Shown piece after piece: positions 36,136 through 46,026 of a stretch of 64,000 nucleotides of DNA. Where the stretch lies: NCBI RefSeq assembly GCF_000817735.3, contig NZ_JTJC03000017.1:248001-312000 (forward strand), written 5' to 3'. Source of the stretch: Scytonema millei VB511283 (lineage in GTDB: Bacteria > Cyanobacteriota > Cyanobacteriia > Cyanobacteriales > Chroococcidiopsidaceae). Every line of letters begins with the position of its first letter. The first letter of the stretch is position 1. The position numbers and the translations under genes were made by a program. The notes under the pieces were generated by a model. That model was not told the origin of the DNA. It searched no databases and worked only from the letters and a program-made list of their open reading frames with translations.

Positions 36136-36477
36136 ATGATTCAAATTAGTCCCTCTGCTGCTAAAGAAATTCAACGACTTCGATCTAAACAGAGCAACAC
36201 CGACGCTTTCTTTCGTTTGCGCGTGCAAGCTGGGGGTTGCTCTGGTTTGTTTTATGATTTGAGATTTGACGAGGCAACAGAGCAGGGCGATTGCATTCTA
36301 GACTGCAACGGTATTGTTGTAGCGATCGATGCCGACAGCTTAAACTACATTCAAAATTTAAAACTCGATTATTCCGAAGACTTAATGGGTGGGGGATTTC
36401 GCTTCTCTAATTCTCAAGCGATCGCGACTTGTGGTTGTGGCAACTCTTTTAATGTAGGAGTGAGGAGTGAGGAGTGA
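36136..36477 (+). CDS. A-type iron-sulfur cluster carrier (HesB/IscA/SufA family)
   Basis: The 113-residue protein has the three conserved cysteines of the family: Cys35 in AGGCSG, and Cys99 and Cys101 in TCGCGNSF. LGLMGGGF-type spacing (DLMGGGFRF) precedes the second pair. Such proteins carry Fe-S clusters or iron to target apoproteins. The last five residues (VRSEE) and the stop codon are encoded by a GAGTGAG heptamer repeat, so the original C-terminus has probably been altered. A clear Shine-Dalgarno sequence is missing; a GACTCCCTGCTCCC repeat stands in front of the start. Confidence 0.88.
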   Translation: MIQISPSAAKEIQRLRSKQSNTDAFFRLRVQAGGCSGLFYDLRFDEATEQGDCILDCNGIVVAIDADSLNYIQNLKLDYSEDLMGGGFRFSNSQAIATCGCGNSFNVGVRSEE

Positions 36478-36578
36478 GGGGAGAAGAGAGCTGAGGGAGC
36501 GATCGGGAGCTGAGGGAGCGATCGGGAGCTGAGGGAGCAACTCAAAATTCACGCATTCACGCATTCACGCATTCAAAA
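36456..36578. repeat. Mixed short tandem repeats overlapping the end of the Fe-S carrier gene
   Basis: Three repeat types lie head to tail: GGAGTGA heptamers (about 36456-36478), a 19-base unit GCTGAGGGAGCGATCGGGA repeated 2.6 times (36490-36538), and ATTCACGC octamers (about 36547-36574). The heptamers run into the coding end of the upstream gene. Confidence 0.8.
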
Positions 36579-36661
36579 TTTCCCTACACCCGACACTTCC
36601 CACACCTCCCACACCACGCGCCACTCCCTGACAACTGATAACCGATAACTGCTCGGCGCGT

Positions 36662-36691
36662 TTGACATAAATTTACTAAAATCGGTATAAT
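36662..36691 (+). promoter_or_regulatory. Consensus sigma-70 promoter of the str operon
   Basis: TTGACA at 36662-36667 and TATAAT at 36686-36691 are both perfect, with an 18-base spacer. The boxes end 45 bases before the rpsL ATG. This is the strongest promoter-like sequence seen in the window and fits a highly expressed translation operon. Confidence 0.8.
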
Positions 36692-36736
36692 CATAGATCG
36701 TTAAATTTAAGCAGCTAAAACTACGCGCTGTAAATC

Positions 36737-37111
36737 ATGCCAACCATACAGCAGCTCATCCGTAACGAACGTCAAGTAGCGAAAAAGAAAACAAAATCCC
36801 CTGCTCTGAAACAATGTCCGCAACGTCGGGGCGTTTGTACAAGAGTATATACGACCACACCAAAAAAACCCAATTCAGCTCTACGAAAAGTTGCTAGGGT
36901 TCGCCTAACTTCTGGCTTTGAGGTTACGGCATATATTCCTGGTATCGGACATAACCTGCAAGAGCACTCCGTCGTCATGATTCGTGGTGGTAGGGTAAAA
37001 GATCTACCAGGCGTGCGGTATCACATCATTCGCGGTACTTTGGACACCGCTGGAGTAAAAGACCGCAAACAAGGACGCTCGAAGTACGGAACTAAGAGAC
37101 CAAAGCAGTAA
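36737..37111 (+). CDS. rpsL: 30S ribosomal protein S12
   Basis: The 124-residue protein is a full-length S12. [49 protein letters not shown] and [17 protein letters not shown] are the standard conserved stretches lining the decoding centre. The Lys43 and Lys88 neighbourhoods associated with streptomycin resistance read as wild type. It is the first gene of the str-type operon, behind a consensus promoter. Confidence 0.98.
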   Translation: MPTIQQLIRNERQVAKKKTKSPALKQCPQRRGVCTRVYTTTPKKPNSALRKVARVRLTSGFEVTAYIPGIGHNLQEHSVVMIRGGRVKDLPGVRYHIIRGTLDTAGVKDRKQGRSKYGTKRPKQ

Positions 37112-37412
37112 GGTAATTCTGCTGCTGACATCATTGCGGTTATAGGATTTTTTACTTTTTTTGAGGTGAGATGCCTAAAATCGGAATGAAAGTCAGCGCT
37201 AGCAGGCAAAATAACGGCATATCTAACTAGTAAACTTTACCTGTCGTCATAATAGCTAAAGCTTCGGCTCAGCAAAAGTGCGATCGCGGCAACGCAATAA
37301 ACGGAGTTAGATTTTTCAACTGCCTTGTGCTAGTTACCTCAAAGCCACCATGCCATGAAAACTTAGTTCTGTTGTTGCCAACCCCAATCAAACTAAACGT
37401 AAAGAATAACTT
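37112..37412. other. 301-base gap between rpsL and rpsG
   Basis: The gap is longer than usual inside this operon. It contains a T-rich stretch (TTTTTTACTTTTTTT near 37147-37162) but no stable hairpin before it, and no open frame. I see nothing else in it. Confidence 0.4.
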
Positions 37413-37883
37413 ATGTCCCGTCGTGCTGTAGCGCAAAAGCGCCCCATCCCTTCCGATTCCGTATACAACAGTCGCCTGATTAGTATGATGATGCGCCGCG
37501 TCATGCGCAGTGGCAAGAAATCGCTGGCAGCAAGAATCATTTATGATGCGATGAAAACAATCGAAGAGCGTACTGGCAACGATCCGCTGGAAACTTTCGA
37601 GAAAGCCGTGCGGAATGCTACACCTTTAGTAGAAGTCAAAGCTCGTCGGGTGGGAGGAGCAACCTACCAAGTACCGATGGAAGTCAGACCAGAACGGGGA
37701 ACGGCACTAGCATTACGCTGGTTGATCCAATTTTCTAGACAGCGTTCCGGTCGTTCTATGTCTATGAAGTTGGCGAACGAATTGATGGATGCTGCTAATG
37801 AGACGGGTAGTTCGATCCGCAAACGGGAAGAGACTCACCGGATGGCTGATGCCAACAAAGCCTTTGCTCACTACCGCTACTAA
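37413..37883 (+). CDS. rpsG: 30S ribosomal protein S7
   Basis: The 156-residue protein is a full-length S7. [24 protein letters not shown]-type [20 protein letters not shown] and [18 protein letters not shown] are the family's conserved segments, and [20 protein letters not shown] the C-terminus. S7 nucleates assembly of the 30S head and can regulate the operon in other bacteria. It lies between rpsL and fusA as in other cyanobacteria. Confidence 0.98.
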   Translation: MSRRAVAQKRPIPSDSVYNSRLISMMMRRVMRSGKKSLAARIIYDAMKTIEERTGNDPLETFEKAVRNATPLVEVKARRVGGATYQVPMEVRPERGTALALRWLIQFSRQRSGRSMSMKLANELMDAANETGSSIRKREETHRMADANKAFAHYRY

Positions 37884-38016
37884 AAAGTTGCTCGGAAAAA
37901 GTGATAAGACTAGGCAATATCCCCCTATTTTGGTGGCGGCTTTCCCTAAAAGTATAGAATCTTAACAGAGAGTAATATAGAGATACCTGCGGCAAAAACT
38001 ACTCAAGGAGGTAGCT

Positions 38017-40092
38017 GTGGCACGTACCGTTCCGCTGGAAAAAATCCGCAATATTGGAATTGCGGCTCACATTGATGCGGGCAAGACAACAACGACAGAA
38101 CGAATTCTGTTCTATTCTGGAATGATCCATAAGATCGGTGAAGTCCACGAAGGGACAGCGGTAACTGACTGGATGGCTCAAGAGCGGGAGCGCGGCATTA
38201 CAATTACTGCTGCTGCGATCACCACCAACTGGAGAGACCATCAAATTAATATCATCGACACTCCTGGTCACGTAGACTTCACGATTGAAGTGGAACGCTC
38301 CATGCGGGTATTAGATGGCGTAATCACAGTCTTATGCTCCGTAGGTGGCGTACAGCCTCAAACAGAGACAGTTTGGCGACAAGCAGATCGGTATAAGGTG
38401 CCACGCATCATCTTTGTCAATAAGATGGATCGGACTGGAGCAGATTTTTACCGAGTATACAATCAGGTGCGCGATCGCCTCCGCACCAATGCAGTACCGA
38501 TTCAGCTACCCATTGGTAGTGAAACCGACTTTAAAGGTCTGATCGATCTAGTCAAGATGTGCGCTTACATCTACGGCAACGATCAAGGTACGGATATTCA
38601 AGAAGTAGAGATCCCTGCCGATCTGCAAGAGCTAGCACAAGAGTATCGCACGAAGCTAGTTGAAGCAGTAGCAGAAACAGATGAAGCCTTGCTAGAGAAA
38701 TATCTAGAAGGTGAAGAACTGACTGAAGCTGAAATCCGTAAAGGGCTGCGACAAGGCACAATTGCGGGAACGATCGTTCCCGTGTTATGCGGTTCTGCCT
38801 TCAAAAATAAAGGCGTGCAGCGCTTGCTAGACGGTGTTGTAGATTACCTACCAGCACCTACAGAAGTTCCGCCAATTCAAGGAACAACAGTCAACGGCGA
38901 GACAGTCGAGCGTTTCGCAGACGACAACGCACCGCTGTCAGCACTTGCATTCAAGATCATGGCTGACCCATACGGTCGCCTCACCTTCGTGCGCGTCTAT
39001 TCTGGCGTGTTGAAAAAAGGTAGTTATGTCCTTAACGCTACTAAAAACAAGAAAGAGCGAATTTCTCGCTTAGTAGTATTGCGAGCAGACGACCGAATTG
39101 ACGTTGAAGAATTGCGTGCAGGTGACTTAGGTGCGGCATTGGGACTAAAAGATACCTTGACAGGCGATACACTTTGTGACGACAGTGCGCCAGTCATTTT
39201 GGAATCTCTATTTATCCCAGAGCCAGTAATCTCGGTAGCAGTAGAGCCAAAGACCAAGCAGGACATGGACAAATTGTCCAAAGCGCTGCAATCCCTTTCT
39301 GAAGAAGATCCTACTTTCAGGGTTAGTGTCGATCCCGAAACGAACCAAACCGTAATTGCTGGGATGGGCGAACTCCACCTAGAAATTCTGGTAGACCGAA
39401 TGCTCCGCGAATTTAAAGTGGAAGCAAACGTCGGAGCGCCACAAGTAGCTTATCGCGAGACCATTCGCAAGCACGTCACGAAAATAGAAGGGAAATTCAT
39501 TCGTCAGAGTGGTGGTAAAGGTCAGTATGGTCACGTTGTCGTCGATCTAGAACCAGGCGAACCAGGCAGTGGGTTTGAATTTGTCTCCAAGATCGTCGGT
39601 GGTTCTGTACCCAAAGAGTACATCGGACCTGTAGAACAGGGGATGAAGGAAACTTGCGAATCTGGCGTACTAGCTGGGTATCCGCTGATTGATGTCAAAG
39701 CGACATTGACCGATGGCTCTTACCACGAAGTAGACTCGTCGGAAATGGCTTTCAAAATTGCTGGGTCAATGGCAATGAAAGCAGCAGTAGCAAAAGCATC
39801 GCCAGTGCTACTAGAGCCAATGATGAAAGTCGAAGTTGAAGTCCCTGAAAACTTCTTAGGGGATGTGATGGGCGACCTTAACTCTCGTCGCGGTCAAATC
39901 GAAGGGATGGGATCGGATCAAGGCTTATCCAAAGTGACTGCTAAGGTTCCGCTGGCAGAAATGTTTGGTTATGCTACAGATATCCGCTCGAAAACCCAAG
40001 GTCGGGGTATCTTCTCAATGGAGTTTAGCCATTATGAAGAAGTACCTCGCAACGTAGCTGAAGCAATTATTGCTAAGAGCAAAGGGACATAG
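38017..40092 (+). CDS. fusA: Translation elongation factor G
   Basis: The GTG start is preceded by AAGGAGGT, a full anti-16S match, six bases upstream. The 691-residue GTPase has [10 protein letters not shown] (G1), DTPGHVDFT (G3) and NKMDR (G4) in domain I. Domain II follows near 295-390 and domains III-V near 400-690, ending [16 protein letters not shown]. It drives translocation of tRNA and mRNA on the ribosome. Length and domain order are those of the canonical cyanobacterial EF-G. Confidence 0.98.
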   Translation: MARTVPLEKIRNIGIAAHIDAGKTTTTERILFYSGMIHKIGEVHEGTAVTDWMAQERERGITITAAAITTNWRDHQINIIDTPGHVDFTIEVERSMRVLDGVITVLCSVGGVQPQTETVWRQADRYKVPRIIFVNKMDRTGADFYRVYNQVRDRLRTNAVPIQLPIGSETDFKGLIDLVKMCAYIYGNDQGTDIQEVEIPADLQELAQEYRTKLVEAVAETDEALLEKYLEGEELTEAEIRKGLRQGTIAGTIVPVLCGSAFKNKGVQRLLDGVVDYLPAPTEVPPIQGTTVNGETVERFADDNAPLSALAFKIMADPYGRLTFVRVYSGVLKKGSYVLNATKNKKERISRLVVLRADDRIDVEELRAGDLGAALGLKDTLTGDTLCDDSAPVILESLFIPEPVISVAVEPKTKQDMDKLSKALQSLSEEDPTFRVSVDPETNQTVIAGMGELHLEILVDRMLREFKVEANVGAPQVAYRETIRKHVTKIEGKFIRQSGGKGQYGHVVVDLEPGEPGSGFEFVSKIVGGSVPKEYIGPVEQGMKETCESGVLAGYPLIDVKATLTDGSYHEVDSSEMAFKIAGSMAMKAAVAKASPVLLEPMMKVEVEVPENFLGDVMGDLNSRRGQIEGMGSDQGLSKVTAKVPLAEMFGYATDIRSKTQGRGIFSMEFSHYEEVPRNVAEAIIAKSKGT

Positions 40093-40133
40093 ATGGAGTT
40101 GTTAGCTGTTAGCTATTAGCTTTAGTTAATCTC

Positions 40134-40175
40134 TAATTGCTAATTGCTAATCGCTAATCGCTAATCGCTAATCGC
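40134..40175. repeat. Six-copy TAATYGC heptamer array between fusA and tuf
   Basis: Two TAATTGC units are followed by four or more TAATCGC units with no interruption, ending 27 bases before the tuf ATG. It is preceded by GTTAGCTGTTAGCTATTAGC, which has a related rhythm. The array is transcribed if fusA and tuf share a message. Confidence 0.85.
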
Positions 40176-40202
40176 TTTTAATAAAAAAGGAACCGAGAAC
40201 TC

Positions 40203-41432
40203 ATGGCACGCGCAAAGTTTGAGAGAACTAAACCTCACGTCAACATTGGTACAATTGGTCACGTCGATCACGGCAAAACCACGTTGACGGCAGCTATCAC
40301 CATGACCCTAGCAGCTTTGGGTCAGGCGAAAGCTAGAAAATACGACGATATTGATGCAGCTCCAGAAGAAAAAGCACGGGGTATCACCATCAATACCGCT
40401 CACGTAGAGTACGAAACCGAAAACCGCCACTACGCTCACGTAGACTGCCCGGGACATGCTGACTACGTGAAGAACATGATCACGGGTGCGGCGCAAATGG
40501 ACGGCGCGATCCTGGTAGTATCTGCGGCAGACGGTCCTATGCCCCAGACTCGCGAACACATTCTGTTAGCAAAACAGGTAGGAGTTCCCAACATCGTCGT
40601 TTTCCTGAATAAGGTAGACATGGTAGACGATGAAGAATTGTTGGAACTCGTAGAACTAGAAGTACGCGAACTGTTGAGTTCATACGATTTCCCTGGCGAT
40701 GATATTCCCATCGTCAAAGGTAGCGGGTTGCAAGCACTGGAAACAATGATCAAAACTCCTACAACTGCGCGGGGTAACAATGAGTGGGTTGATAAAATCT
40801 ACGAATTGATGGATGCAGTCGATAGCTACATTCCTACTCCAGAACGGGATATTGATAAGCCTTTCTTGATGGCAGTAGAAGACGTATTTTCGATCTCCGG
40901 TCGCGGTACTGTTGCAACTGGTAGAATCGAGCGCGGAAAAGTCAAGGTTGGTGAAACCGTCGAATTGGTTGGAATCAAAGGCACTCGTAGCACCACCGTT
41001 ACTGGTGTAGAAATGTTCCAGAAGACCTTGGATGAAGGTATGGCTGGTGACAACGTAGGCGTGCTGCTACGGGGTTTGAAAAAGGATGAAATCGAGCGCG
41101 GCATGGTCATTGCCAAGCCTGGTAGCATTACCCCTCACACTCAATTTGAGTCTGAGGTATACGTGCTGACAGATAAAGAAGGTGGTCGGAAGACACCTTT
41201 CTTCGCTGGCTACCGTCCACAGTTCTACGTGCGGACGACAGACGTAACTGGTACAATTGCGGCATTCACTGCTGACGATGGTAGTGCTGCTGAAATGGTG
41301 ATGCCAGGCGATCGCGTCAAAATGACTGTAGAATTGATCAACCCGATCGCGATCGAGCAGGGAATGCGCTTTGCAATTCGCGAAGGCGGTCGTACTATTG
41401 GTGCTGGTGTTGTTTCTAAAATTGTGAAGTAG
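40203..41432 (+). CDS. tuf: Translation elongation factor Tu
   Basis: The 409-residue protein has GHVDHGKTT (G1), DCPGHADYV (G3), NKVD (G4) and the domain II/III sequence through [15 protein letters not shown]. It carries the roughly ten-residue insertion found in cyanobacterial and plastid EF-Tu ([20 protein letters not shown]). It delivers aminoacyl-tRNA to the ribosome. AAGGA lies ten bases before the start. A hairpin terminator follows the stop. Confidence 0.98.
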   Translation: MARAKFERTKPHVNIGTIGHVDHGKTTLTAAITMTLAALGQAKARKYDDIDAAPEEKARGITINTAHVEYETENRHYAHVDCPGHADYVKNMITGAAQMDGAILVVSAADGPMPQTREHILLAKQVGVPNIVVFLNKVDMVDDEELLELVELEVRELLSSYDFPGDDIPIVKGSGLQALETMIKTPTTARGNNEWVDKIYELMDAVDSYIPTPERDIDKPFLMAVEDVFSISGRGTVATGRIERGKVKVGETVELVGIKGTRSTTVTGVEMFQKTLDEGMAGDNVGVLLRGLKKDEIERGMVIAKPGSITPHTQFESEVYVLTDKEGGRKTPFFAGYRPQFYVRTTDVTGTIAAFTADDGSAAEMVMPGDRVKMTVELINPIAIEQGMRFAIREGGRTIGAGVVSKIVK

Positions 41433-41451
41433 AACGACCAGCTATTAACTT

Positions 41452-41500
41452 AGAGCAGAAAAGCTAAGCCTAATGGGGTATAATGCTTTTCTGCTCTTTT
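41452..41500 (+). terminator. Hairpin terminator after tuf
   Basis: The arms AGAGCAGAAAAGC (41452-41464) and GCTTTTCTGCTCT (41485-41497) pair perfectly over 13 bases, with a 20-base loop and a short T-tract. The loop ends in TATAAT (41479-41484), so a minor promoter for rpsJ could overlap it. Confidence 0.8.
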
Positions 41501-41512
41501 AACTGAATTGTA

Positions 41513-41557
41513 ATAGTTGACGGTTGACAGTTAGCTGTTAACTGTCAGCCGTCAACA
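41513..41557. repeat. TTGACGG/TTGACAG heptamer inverted repeat before rpsJ
   Basis: TTGACGG, TTGACAG and TTAGCTG units are followed by TTAACTG, TCAGCCG and TCAACAC, which pair back to form a hairpin. It is related to the arrays at 10858 and 41968. Confidence 0.65.
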
Positions 41558-41614
41558 CGAGTATTCCAAAGCTCAAACAAGATTACTCAATAAACCGAAC
41601 CAAGAAAACTAAAA

Positions 41615-41932
41615 ATGGCTACCCTTCAGCAGCAAAAAATCCGCATCCGCTTACAAGCTTTTGACCGCCGCTTACTCGATACCTCGTGCGAGAAGATTGT
41701 TGATACGGCAAACCGGACAAACGCTACAGCTATCGGTCCAATTCCTCTACCTACAAAGCGCCGCGTTTATTGCGTGCTGCGATCGCCCCACGTTGATAAG
41801 GATTCTAGAGAGCATTTTGAAACTCGCACTCACCGCCGAATTATTGACATTTACCAACCTTCTTCTAAAACAATTGACGCTTTAATGAAACTCGACTTAC
41901 CTGCGGGTGTAGATATTGAAGTCAAGCTTTAA
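41615..41932 (+). CDS. rpsJ: 30S ribosomal protein S10
   Basis: The 105-residue protein has [40 protein letters not shown] and the [10 protein letters not shown]-like [15 protein letters not shown] loop of S10. S10 sits in the 30S head and, with NusB, in the antitermination complex. Cyanobacteria place rpsJ after tuf, as here. A hairpin terminator between tuf and rpsJ suggests partial uncoupling. Confidence 0.98.
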   Translation: MATLQQQKIRIRLQAFDRRLLDTSCEKIVDTANRTNATAIGPIPLPTKRRVYCVLRSPHVDKDSREHFETRTHRRIIDIYQPSSKTIDALMKLDLPAGVDIEVKL

Positions 41933-41961
41933 CACGCTCGCTTAAGTTGTAAAATGCTCGT

Positions 41962-42021
41962 TGAGTTGCTGACAGTTGACAGTTAAACGTCAACCGTCAA
42001 CAGTCAGCCGTCAACTGTTAA
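41962..42021. repeat. TTGACAG/GTCAACC heptamer inverted repeat after rpsJ
   Basis: GACAGTT GACAGTT units (41969-41983) face CGTCAACCGTCAACAGTCAG and CAACTGTTAACT on the right side. The block can fold into a hairpin and may act as a terminator for the str operon, though it has no T-tract. Confidence 0.6.
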
Positions 42022-42086
42022 CTAATTGTAAACAAATCCGTTAAAGTAAAAACAGGATGCGCAGTTACCGTTTTTACGAATAGACA

Positions 42087-42731
42087 ATGACATCTTCTTC
42101 TCAAATAGCGGTGCGAGAACTCCCACTGTTTCCATTGCCAGAGGTAGTGCTTTTTCCCAATCGCCCCCTACCTCTACACATTTTTGAGTTCCGCTACCGA
42201 ATTATGATGAATACAATTCTAGAAAGCGATCGCCGCTTTGGGGTACTATTGTGGGACCCCGTGCAAGGTCAACCTGCTAGAGTTGGATGCTGCGCTGAAA
42301 TTATTCAGTATCAGCGTTTACCCGACGACCGGATGAGAGTAGCTACTCTCGGACAGCAGCGGTTTCGGGTTTTGGAATACGTGCGAGAAAAACCTTACAA
42401 AGTTGGTTTGGTGGAATGGATTGAAGACAATCCACCGCAAAAAGACCTTAGACCAATGGCACGAGAAGTAGAGCAACTGCTGCGAGATGTAGTCAGGCTA
42501 TCTGCTAAATTGACAGAACAGGAGATAGATTTACCAGAAAATATTCCCGATTTACCTACAGAATTATCCTACTGGGTAGCCAGCAATCTTTACGGTGTTG
42601 CGGCAGAACAGCAAACACTATTGGAAATGCAAGATACGGCGGCGCGGCTAGAGCGGGAAGCTGATATTCTTAAGTCTACGCGCAATCATTTAGCAGCAAG
42701 AACGGTGTTGAAAGATACTTTTGAAGCTTGA
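42087..42731 (+). CDS. LON substrate-binding-domain protein
   Basis: The 214-residue protein is the Lon N-terminal (PUA-like) domain without ATPase or protease domains. VRELPLFPLPEVVLFPNRPL and LHIFEFRYRIMMNTILESDR are diagnostic, followed by GCCAEIIQYQRLPDDRMRV. A helical C-terminal half (about 130-210) completes the family's usual length. Function is not established; such proteins occur in almost all cyanobacteria. The stop is followed at once by the C-rich repeat array. Confidence 0.88.
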   Translation: MTSSSQIAVRELPLFPLPEVVLFPNRPLPLHIFEFRYRIMMNTILESDRRFGVLLWDPVQGQPARVGCCAEIIQYQRLPDDRMRVATLGQQRFRVLEYVREKPYKVGLVEWIEDNPPQKDLRPMAREVEQLLRDVVRLSAKLTEQEIDLPENIPDLPTELSYWVASNLYGVAAEQQTLLEMQDTAARLEREADILKSTRNHLAARTVLKDTFEA

Positions 42732-42734
42732 GAA

Positions 42735-42880
42735 GATCCCCCCAACCCCCCTTCAAAAGGGGGGCTTTCAGATCCTCCTAACCTCAATTTCAAAAGGGGG
42801 GCTTTCAGATCCCCCCAACCCCAATTTAAAAAGGGGGGCTTTTAGATCCCCCCAACCCCCCTTAACAAGGGGGGCTTTTT
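42735..42880. repeat. Four-unit C-rich repeat array
   Basis: Four units of GATCCCCCCAACCCCC, a short spacer and AAGGGGGGCTTT follow each other at a spacing of about 40 bases. Each can fold into a C/G hairpin, and the last ends in TTTTTT. The array lies between two convergent genes and may terminate both. A 66-residue frame through it is repeat-encoded and not called. Confidence 0.8.
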
Positions 42881-43638
42881 TAGAGCCATTCTTGGGTTGC
42901 TTTTGTTTCAGCTTGGATTAAATTCGCTTTTAATTTGTCCCAGTCAAGTTGACTGGAATTGGACATATTTTGGCTCAAAAGTCCTGCTTGTAGGAATAAC
43001 ACTCGCGTACAAAATTGTTTAGCCAATTCGAGTTGATGATTGACCATTAATATTGTTGTTTGACTGCTATTTGCTAGTTGGATTAATACTTCGATTAAAT
43101 GAGATGCTTTACCTGCATCCAAAGCAGAAGTTGGTTCGTCGAGTAAAAGAATTTTAGGTTGGGTAACTAAAGCACGGGCGATCGCAACGAGTTGTTTTTG
43201 TCCGACTGAAAGTTGTAGTTCTGTCTTTTCTAGCCAGTCTTCAGGGATATTTAGCCGTTCCATCCAGTAGGCAATTTGCTGCTGAATTTGCGATCGCGGC
43301 ATTTTGCGTAAAATCAAAGGATATTGCAAAGCTTCTCTGACTGTCATTCCCAATAGTTTTGATTCTTGCATCACCAGCGTCACTTGCTGGCGCAGTTGAA
43401 TTGTAGGAATTTGACGATATTCCTTGTTTTCTAAATAAACCAATCCGGCTGTAGGTTCGTTAAGACGGTTGATGACTCGCAATAAAGATGTTTTTCCTGC
43501 CCCAGAAGCACCGATAATTGCAATGCGATCGCCTGAGAACGCTTCAAAGGAGATATCCTGCAATAAGTACTGAGAACCTATTGTTGCAGCTAGGCTGACT
43601 CCTTCTAGTCTTAATTGTGCTGTTCCCTCACTCCTCAC
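42880..43638 (-). CDS. ABC transporter ATP-binding protein
   Basis: The GTG at 43638 has AAGGAG six bases upstream and clears the preceding gene; an ATG at 43692 would add 18 residues and overlap it. The protein of about 252 residues has Walker A GASGAGKTS, a Q-loop with LVMQESKLLGM, signature LSVGQKQ, Walker B ILLLDEPTSALD and the switch His in VNHQ. It resembles single-subunit ATPases of phosphate- or amino-acid-type importers. The GVRSEG residues at the start come from a GGAGTGA heptamer repeat. The membrane protein upstream may or may not be its permease. Substrate unknown. Confidence 0.85.
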   Translation of the reverse strand: MRSEGTAQLRLEGVSLAATIGSQYLLQDISFEAFSGDRIAIIGASGAGKTSLLRVINRLNEPTAGLVYLENKEYRQIPTIQLRQQVTLVMQESKLLGMTVREALQYPLILRKMPRSQIQQQIAYWMERLNIPEDWLEKTELQLSVGQKQLVAIARALVTQPKILLLDEPTSALDAGKASHLIEVLIQLANSSQTTILMVNHQLELAKQFCTRVLFLQAGLLSQNMSNSSQLDWDKLKANLIQAETKATQEWL

Positions 43639-43654
43639 TCCTCGCTCCTTACTC

Positions 43655-44209
43655 CTAGTTAAATGCGATCGCAGTGGTAACTGTCCAGGCATCAACTAAT
43701 AATAACAGCAGAGTAAATACCAACAAAATTAAGTACATCCAAGGCTGTGATAGGGGAATTACACTTGTGGTGTCAATTCCAGTTTTTGCTTGCACTTCCC
43801 GCACCAATTTGGCAAATCCAGCCACCCGCATCGGTAATAAATAAGCTTTTCCTTCTTGGCTGAGGAAATAGTATACGAGTCCGCCTTGTCCGGTAGTACG
43901 GGGTTTTAACTCTTTTACCTCCGACCAAGATAAAGACCAACCGCGCCGAAACCATTGAGGAACCCATAGGGGATATGTTACCTGAATTCCTTGGTCATCT
44001 AGTATGACTCGTTCGCTGAGAGCGGCGTATAGGGCAATGAAACCAATGCCAATCCCGATCCACAACCAGATTGGAGGAACTGGTGCGGCTGTCACCTTTG
44101 CTAAAAATGGTAATGGTATTGTCAAAGCTACGTATAGACTCAGCAGTGTTATCCGAATTAAAGGTGAGAGACGGAAAATAAAAGTTGAGTTATTGGCTAA
44201 TGCGGTCAC
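43655..44209 (-). CDS. Membrane protein with PH-like domain
   Basis: The 184-residue protein has membrane segments at about 18-38, 46-64 and 157-180. Between the second and third lies a soluble domain of about 90 residues (SERVILDDQGIQVTYPLWVP, SLSWSEVKELKPR) resembling bacterial PH domains, with a DDQGI turn. It resembles small cyanobacterial proteins of unknown function, possibly DUF3119. The ABC ATPase gene follows 16 bases downstream, so they are probably cotranscribed. It is too small for a typical permease. Confidence 0.6.
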   Translation of the reverse strand: MTALANNSTFIFRLSPLIRITLLSLYVALTIPLPFLAKVTAAPVPPIWLWIGIGIGFIALYAALSERVILDDQGIQVTYPLWVPQWFRRGWSLSWSEVKELKPRTTGQGGLVYYFLSQEGKAYLLPMRVAGFAKLVREVQAKTGIDTTSVIPLSQPWMYLILLVFTLLLLLVDAWTVTTAIAFN

Positions 44210-44373
44210 GGTTCTACTACAAGTAGTTTTTGCTCTTATTTATTATGAGTGAATTTCAGATGTCGTGCGATCGCACGGGGATCGAGCGATTAGTAATATA
44301 CTGAGCGAATACGAAAACGGTTCTCTCAGTAAAGGTAGAATTATCGAATTTCAAATTAAGGTTTAAATTTAAA

Positions 44374-45924
44374 CTAACAGCGTTGCAAAAGAGTTAAAAA
44401 CAACACGATGCGATCGATTGTCTGTCGCAAAACCGATCCAGGTTGGTCGGATTGATTGACAATAATACTAAAAACTAAAGGCTCGTAATTGGGAGGATTG
44501 ATATATCCAGACAAGGCAACAACACCACTCATCGTCCCTGTTTTTGCTAAGACAATTCCTTGTGCAGTTGTACCTTGAAAGCGACTTTTCAAAGTACCAC
44601 TTACACCAGCGACGGGCAAAGAGGTACGATATACAGAGGCAAGGGGTGAATTTGCCATCGCTCTAAGAGTTTGGGCGATCGCAACTGGACTAGCTAAATT
44701 TTGCCGCGATAATCCCGATCCATCTGCCAGCACGTAACCCGTAGGATCGACACCCAAGGTAGTCAAAGTCTCTTTGACATTCTGCAAGCCAATTTCAGCC
44801 GTCGATCGTGTCGTAGGCGTTAGCTGTACCCTCACTCCCAGTATTCTCAGTAAAGCTTCAGCATAGAGATTGTTACTCTGTTGATTTGTCTCCACTAATA
44901 ACTCTGATAGCGGTGGCGAGGCGACAAATGCGATCTCCCGCCATCCGAGGAAAGACTGTCGATCTTGTTGTTGCACTAACTCGTCACCAGGTGATAACGT
45001 AATTCCTGCTTGGGCAAGACTGCGCTGAAAGTGACGTAAAAAATGCGCTTTTGGATCGACAACCGCTAAATTTATTGATTCAGATGGTGCATCAATTCCC
45101 ATCTTTCCGGTGACTTTGAGTATTGCTGCGCCTGAGTCGCGGCTGACGTTAAGCGAAGATTTAGCTGCGGGAACGGCGATCGCTTCATTTTCAATCTGCC
45201 ATTGCATACCCTCCCTCAAGTCAGACCAATTGAGGCGTAGGGGTTGACCGACTTGTTGTGGTATTGCAGTTAACTTGACAGTATTTTGATTCAGAATCAA
45301 ACTATTGACGGGTGCGCCATAGTCTGCATGTATATCTTCCCATTGCCAGCTGGGGTTAACGATCGCACCTTGAAAATAATTATCTTCTGCCACTAACTGA
45401 CTGATGCGGTGAATTTGCTGCTGTTTTAGCTGTTTTGCTAATGCTTGCAACTGGATGTCGGTTAAGCTAGGGTCGCCGCGACCGATAACTCGTAAACCAC
45501 CGGCGATCGTGGGATAAACAGAAGTGCGAATTTGAAATTGCGAACCCAGTCTTTGCAAAGCGGCAGCGGTTGTGAATAGTTTGACGTTAGATGCTGGAAT
45601 GAAATAGTTGTGAGCGTCCCGACTGTAGATCGGATCGCCGCGATTCACGGTTTGGACTAGAATCCCCCAACGGGCGCGATTGAGTTGGGGGCGATCGATC
45701 GCGGTGGCGATCGCTGTTTCTAATTGAGCCGGACAAATGGCAGTTGTTGCGTTACGTAAAGGCTGCTGGACAATTTTGAAGGATGCATTTAAAGATGCAT
45801 GTGGTAAAGATGTGTGTGGAATCTTATTAGCTATGGCTGGTAGCATCAAGTAGATCTGAGCGTTGGCAATTGTTAGCAGTAGGCTAACTGGTTTGACAAT
45901 ATCCCTAAGAGCAGATTTCATCAT
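44374..45924 (-). CDS. dacB: D-alanyl-D-alanine carboxypeptidase/endopeptidase, PBP4 (S13) family
   Basis: The 516-residue protein begins with a signal sequence (about 1-32). All three active-site motifs of family S13 are present: SxxK as SNVK in IPASNVKLFTTAAAL, SxN as SNN in QQSNNLYAEALLRI, and KTG in VLAKTGTMSG. ADGSGLSRQNLASP is a further PBP4 signature. It cuts D-Ala-D-Ala ends or cross-links of peptidoglycan in the periplasm. The gene is divergent from the membrane protein at 46027. Confidence 0.92.
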   Translation of the reverse strand: MMKSALRDIVKPVSLLLTIANAQIYLMLPAIANKIPHTSLPHASLNASFKIVQQPLRNATTAICPAQLETAIATAIDRPQLNRARWGILVQTVNRGDPIYSRDAHNYFIPASNVKLFTTAAALQRLGSQFQIRTSVYPTIAGGLRVIGRGDPSLTDIQLQALAKQLKQQQIHRISQLVAEDNYFQGAIVNPSWQWEDIHADYGAPVNSLILNQNTVKLTAIPQQVGQPLRLNWSDLREGMQWQIENEAIAVPAAKSSLNVSRDSGAAILKVTGKMGIDAPSESINLAVVDPKAHFLRHFQRSLAQAGITLSPGDELVQQQDRQSFLGWREIAFVASPPLSELLVETNQQSNNLYAEALLRILGVRVQLTPTTRSTAEIGLQNVKETLTTLGVDPTGYVLADGSGLSRQNLASPVAIAQTLRAMANSPLASVYRTSLPVAGVSGTLKSRFQGTTAQGIVLAKTGTMSGVVALSGYINPPNYEPLVFSIIVNQSDQPGSVLRQTIDRIVLFLTLLQRC

Positions 45925-46026
45925 GTTTTTGCTGATACATATTGTACGATTTACTTAATCTCCGACCCGTATAATTACTGCCGACTGCGTGTAGACGATG
46001 AAATGCGTACAGACGACTAAAACTAT

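Noticed and set aside
36490-36574. Possible CRISPR array
   Set aside because: Units are only 19 and 8 bases with no unique spacers, so these are simple tandem repeats.
42721-42921. 66-residue frame rich in PPTPLQKGG-like repeats
   Set aside because: It is encoded by the C-rich repeat array and overlaps the ends of two convergent genes. The periodic sequence comes from the DNA repeat.
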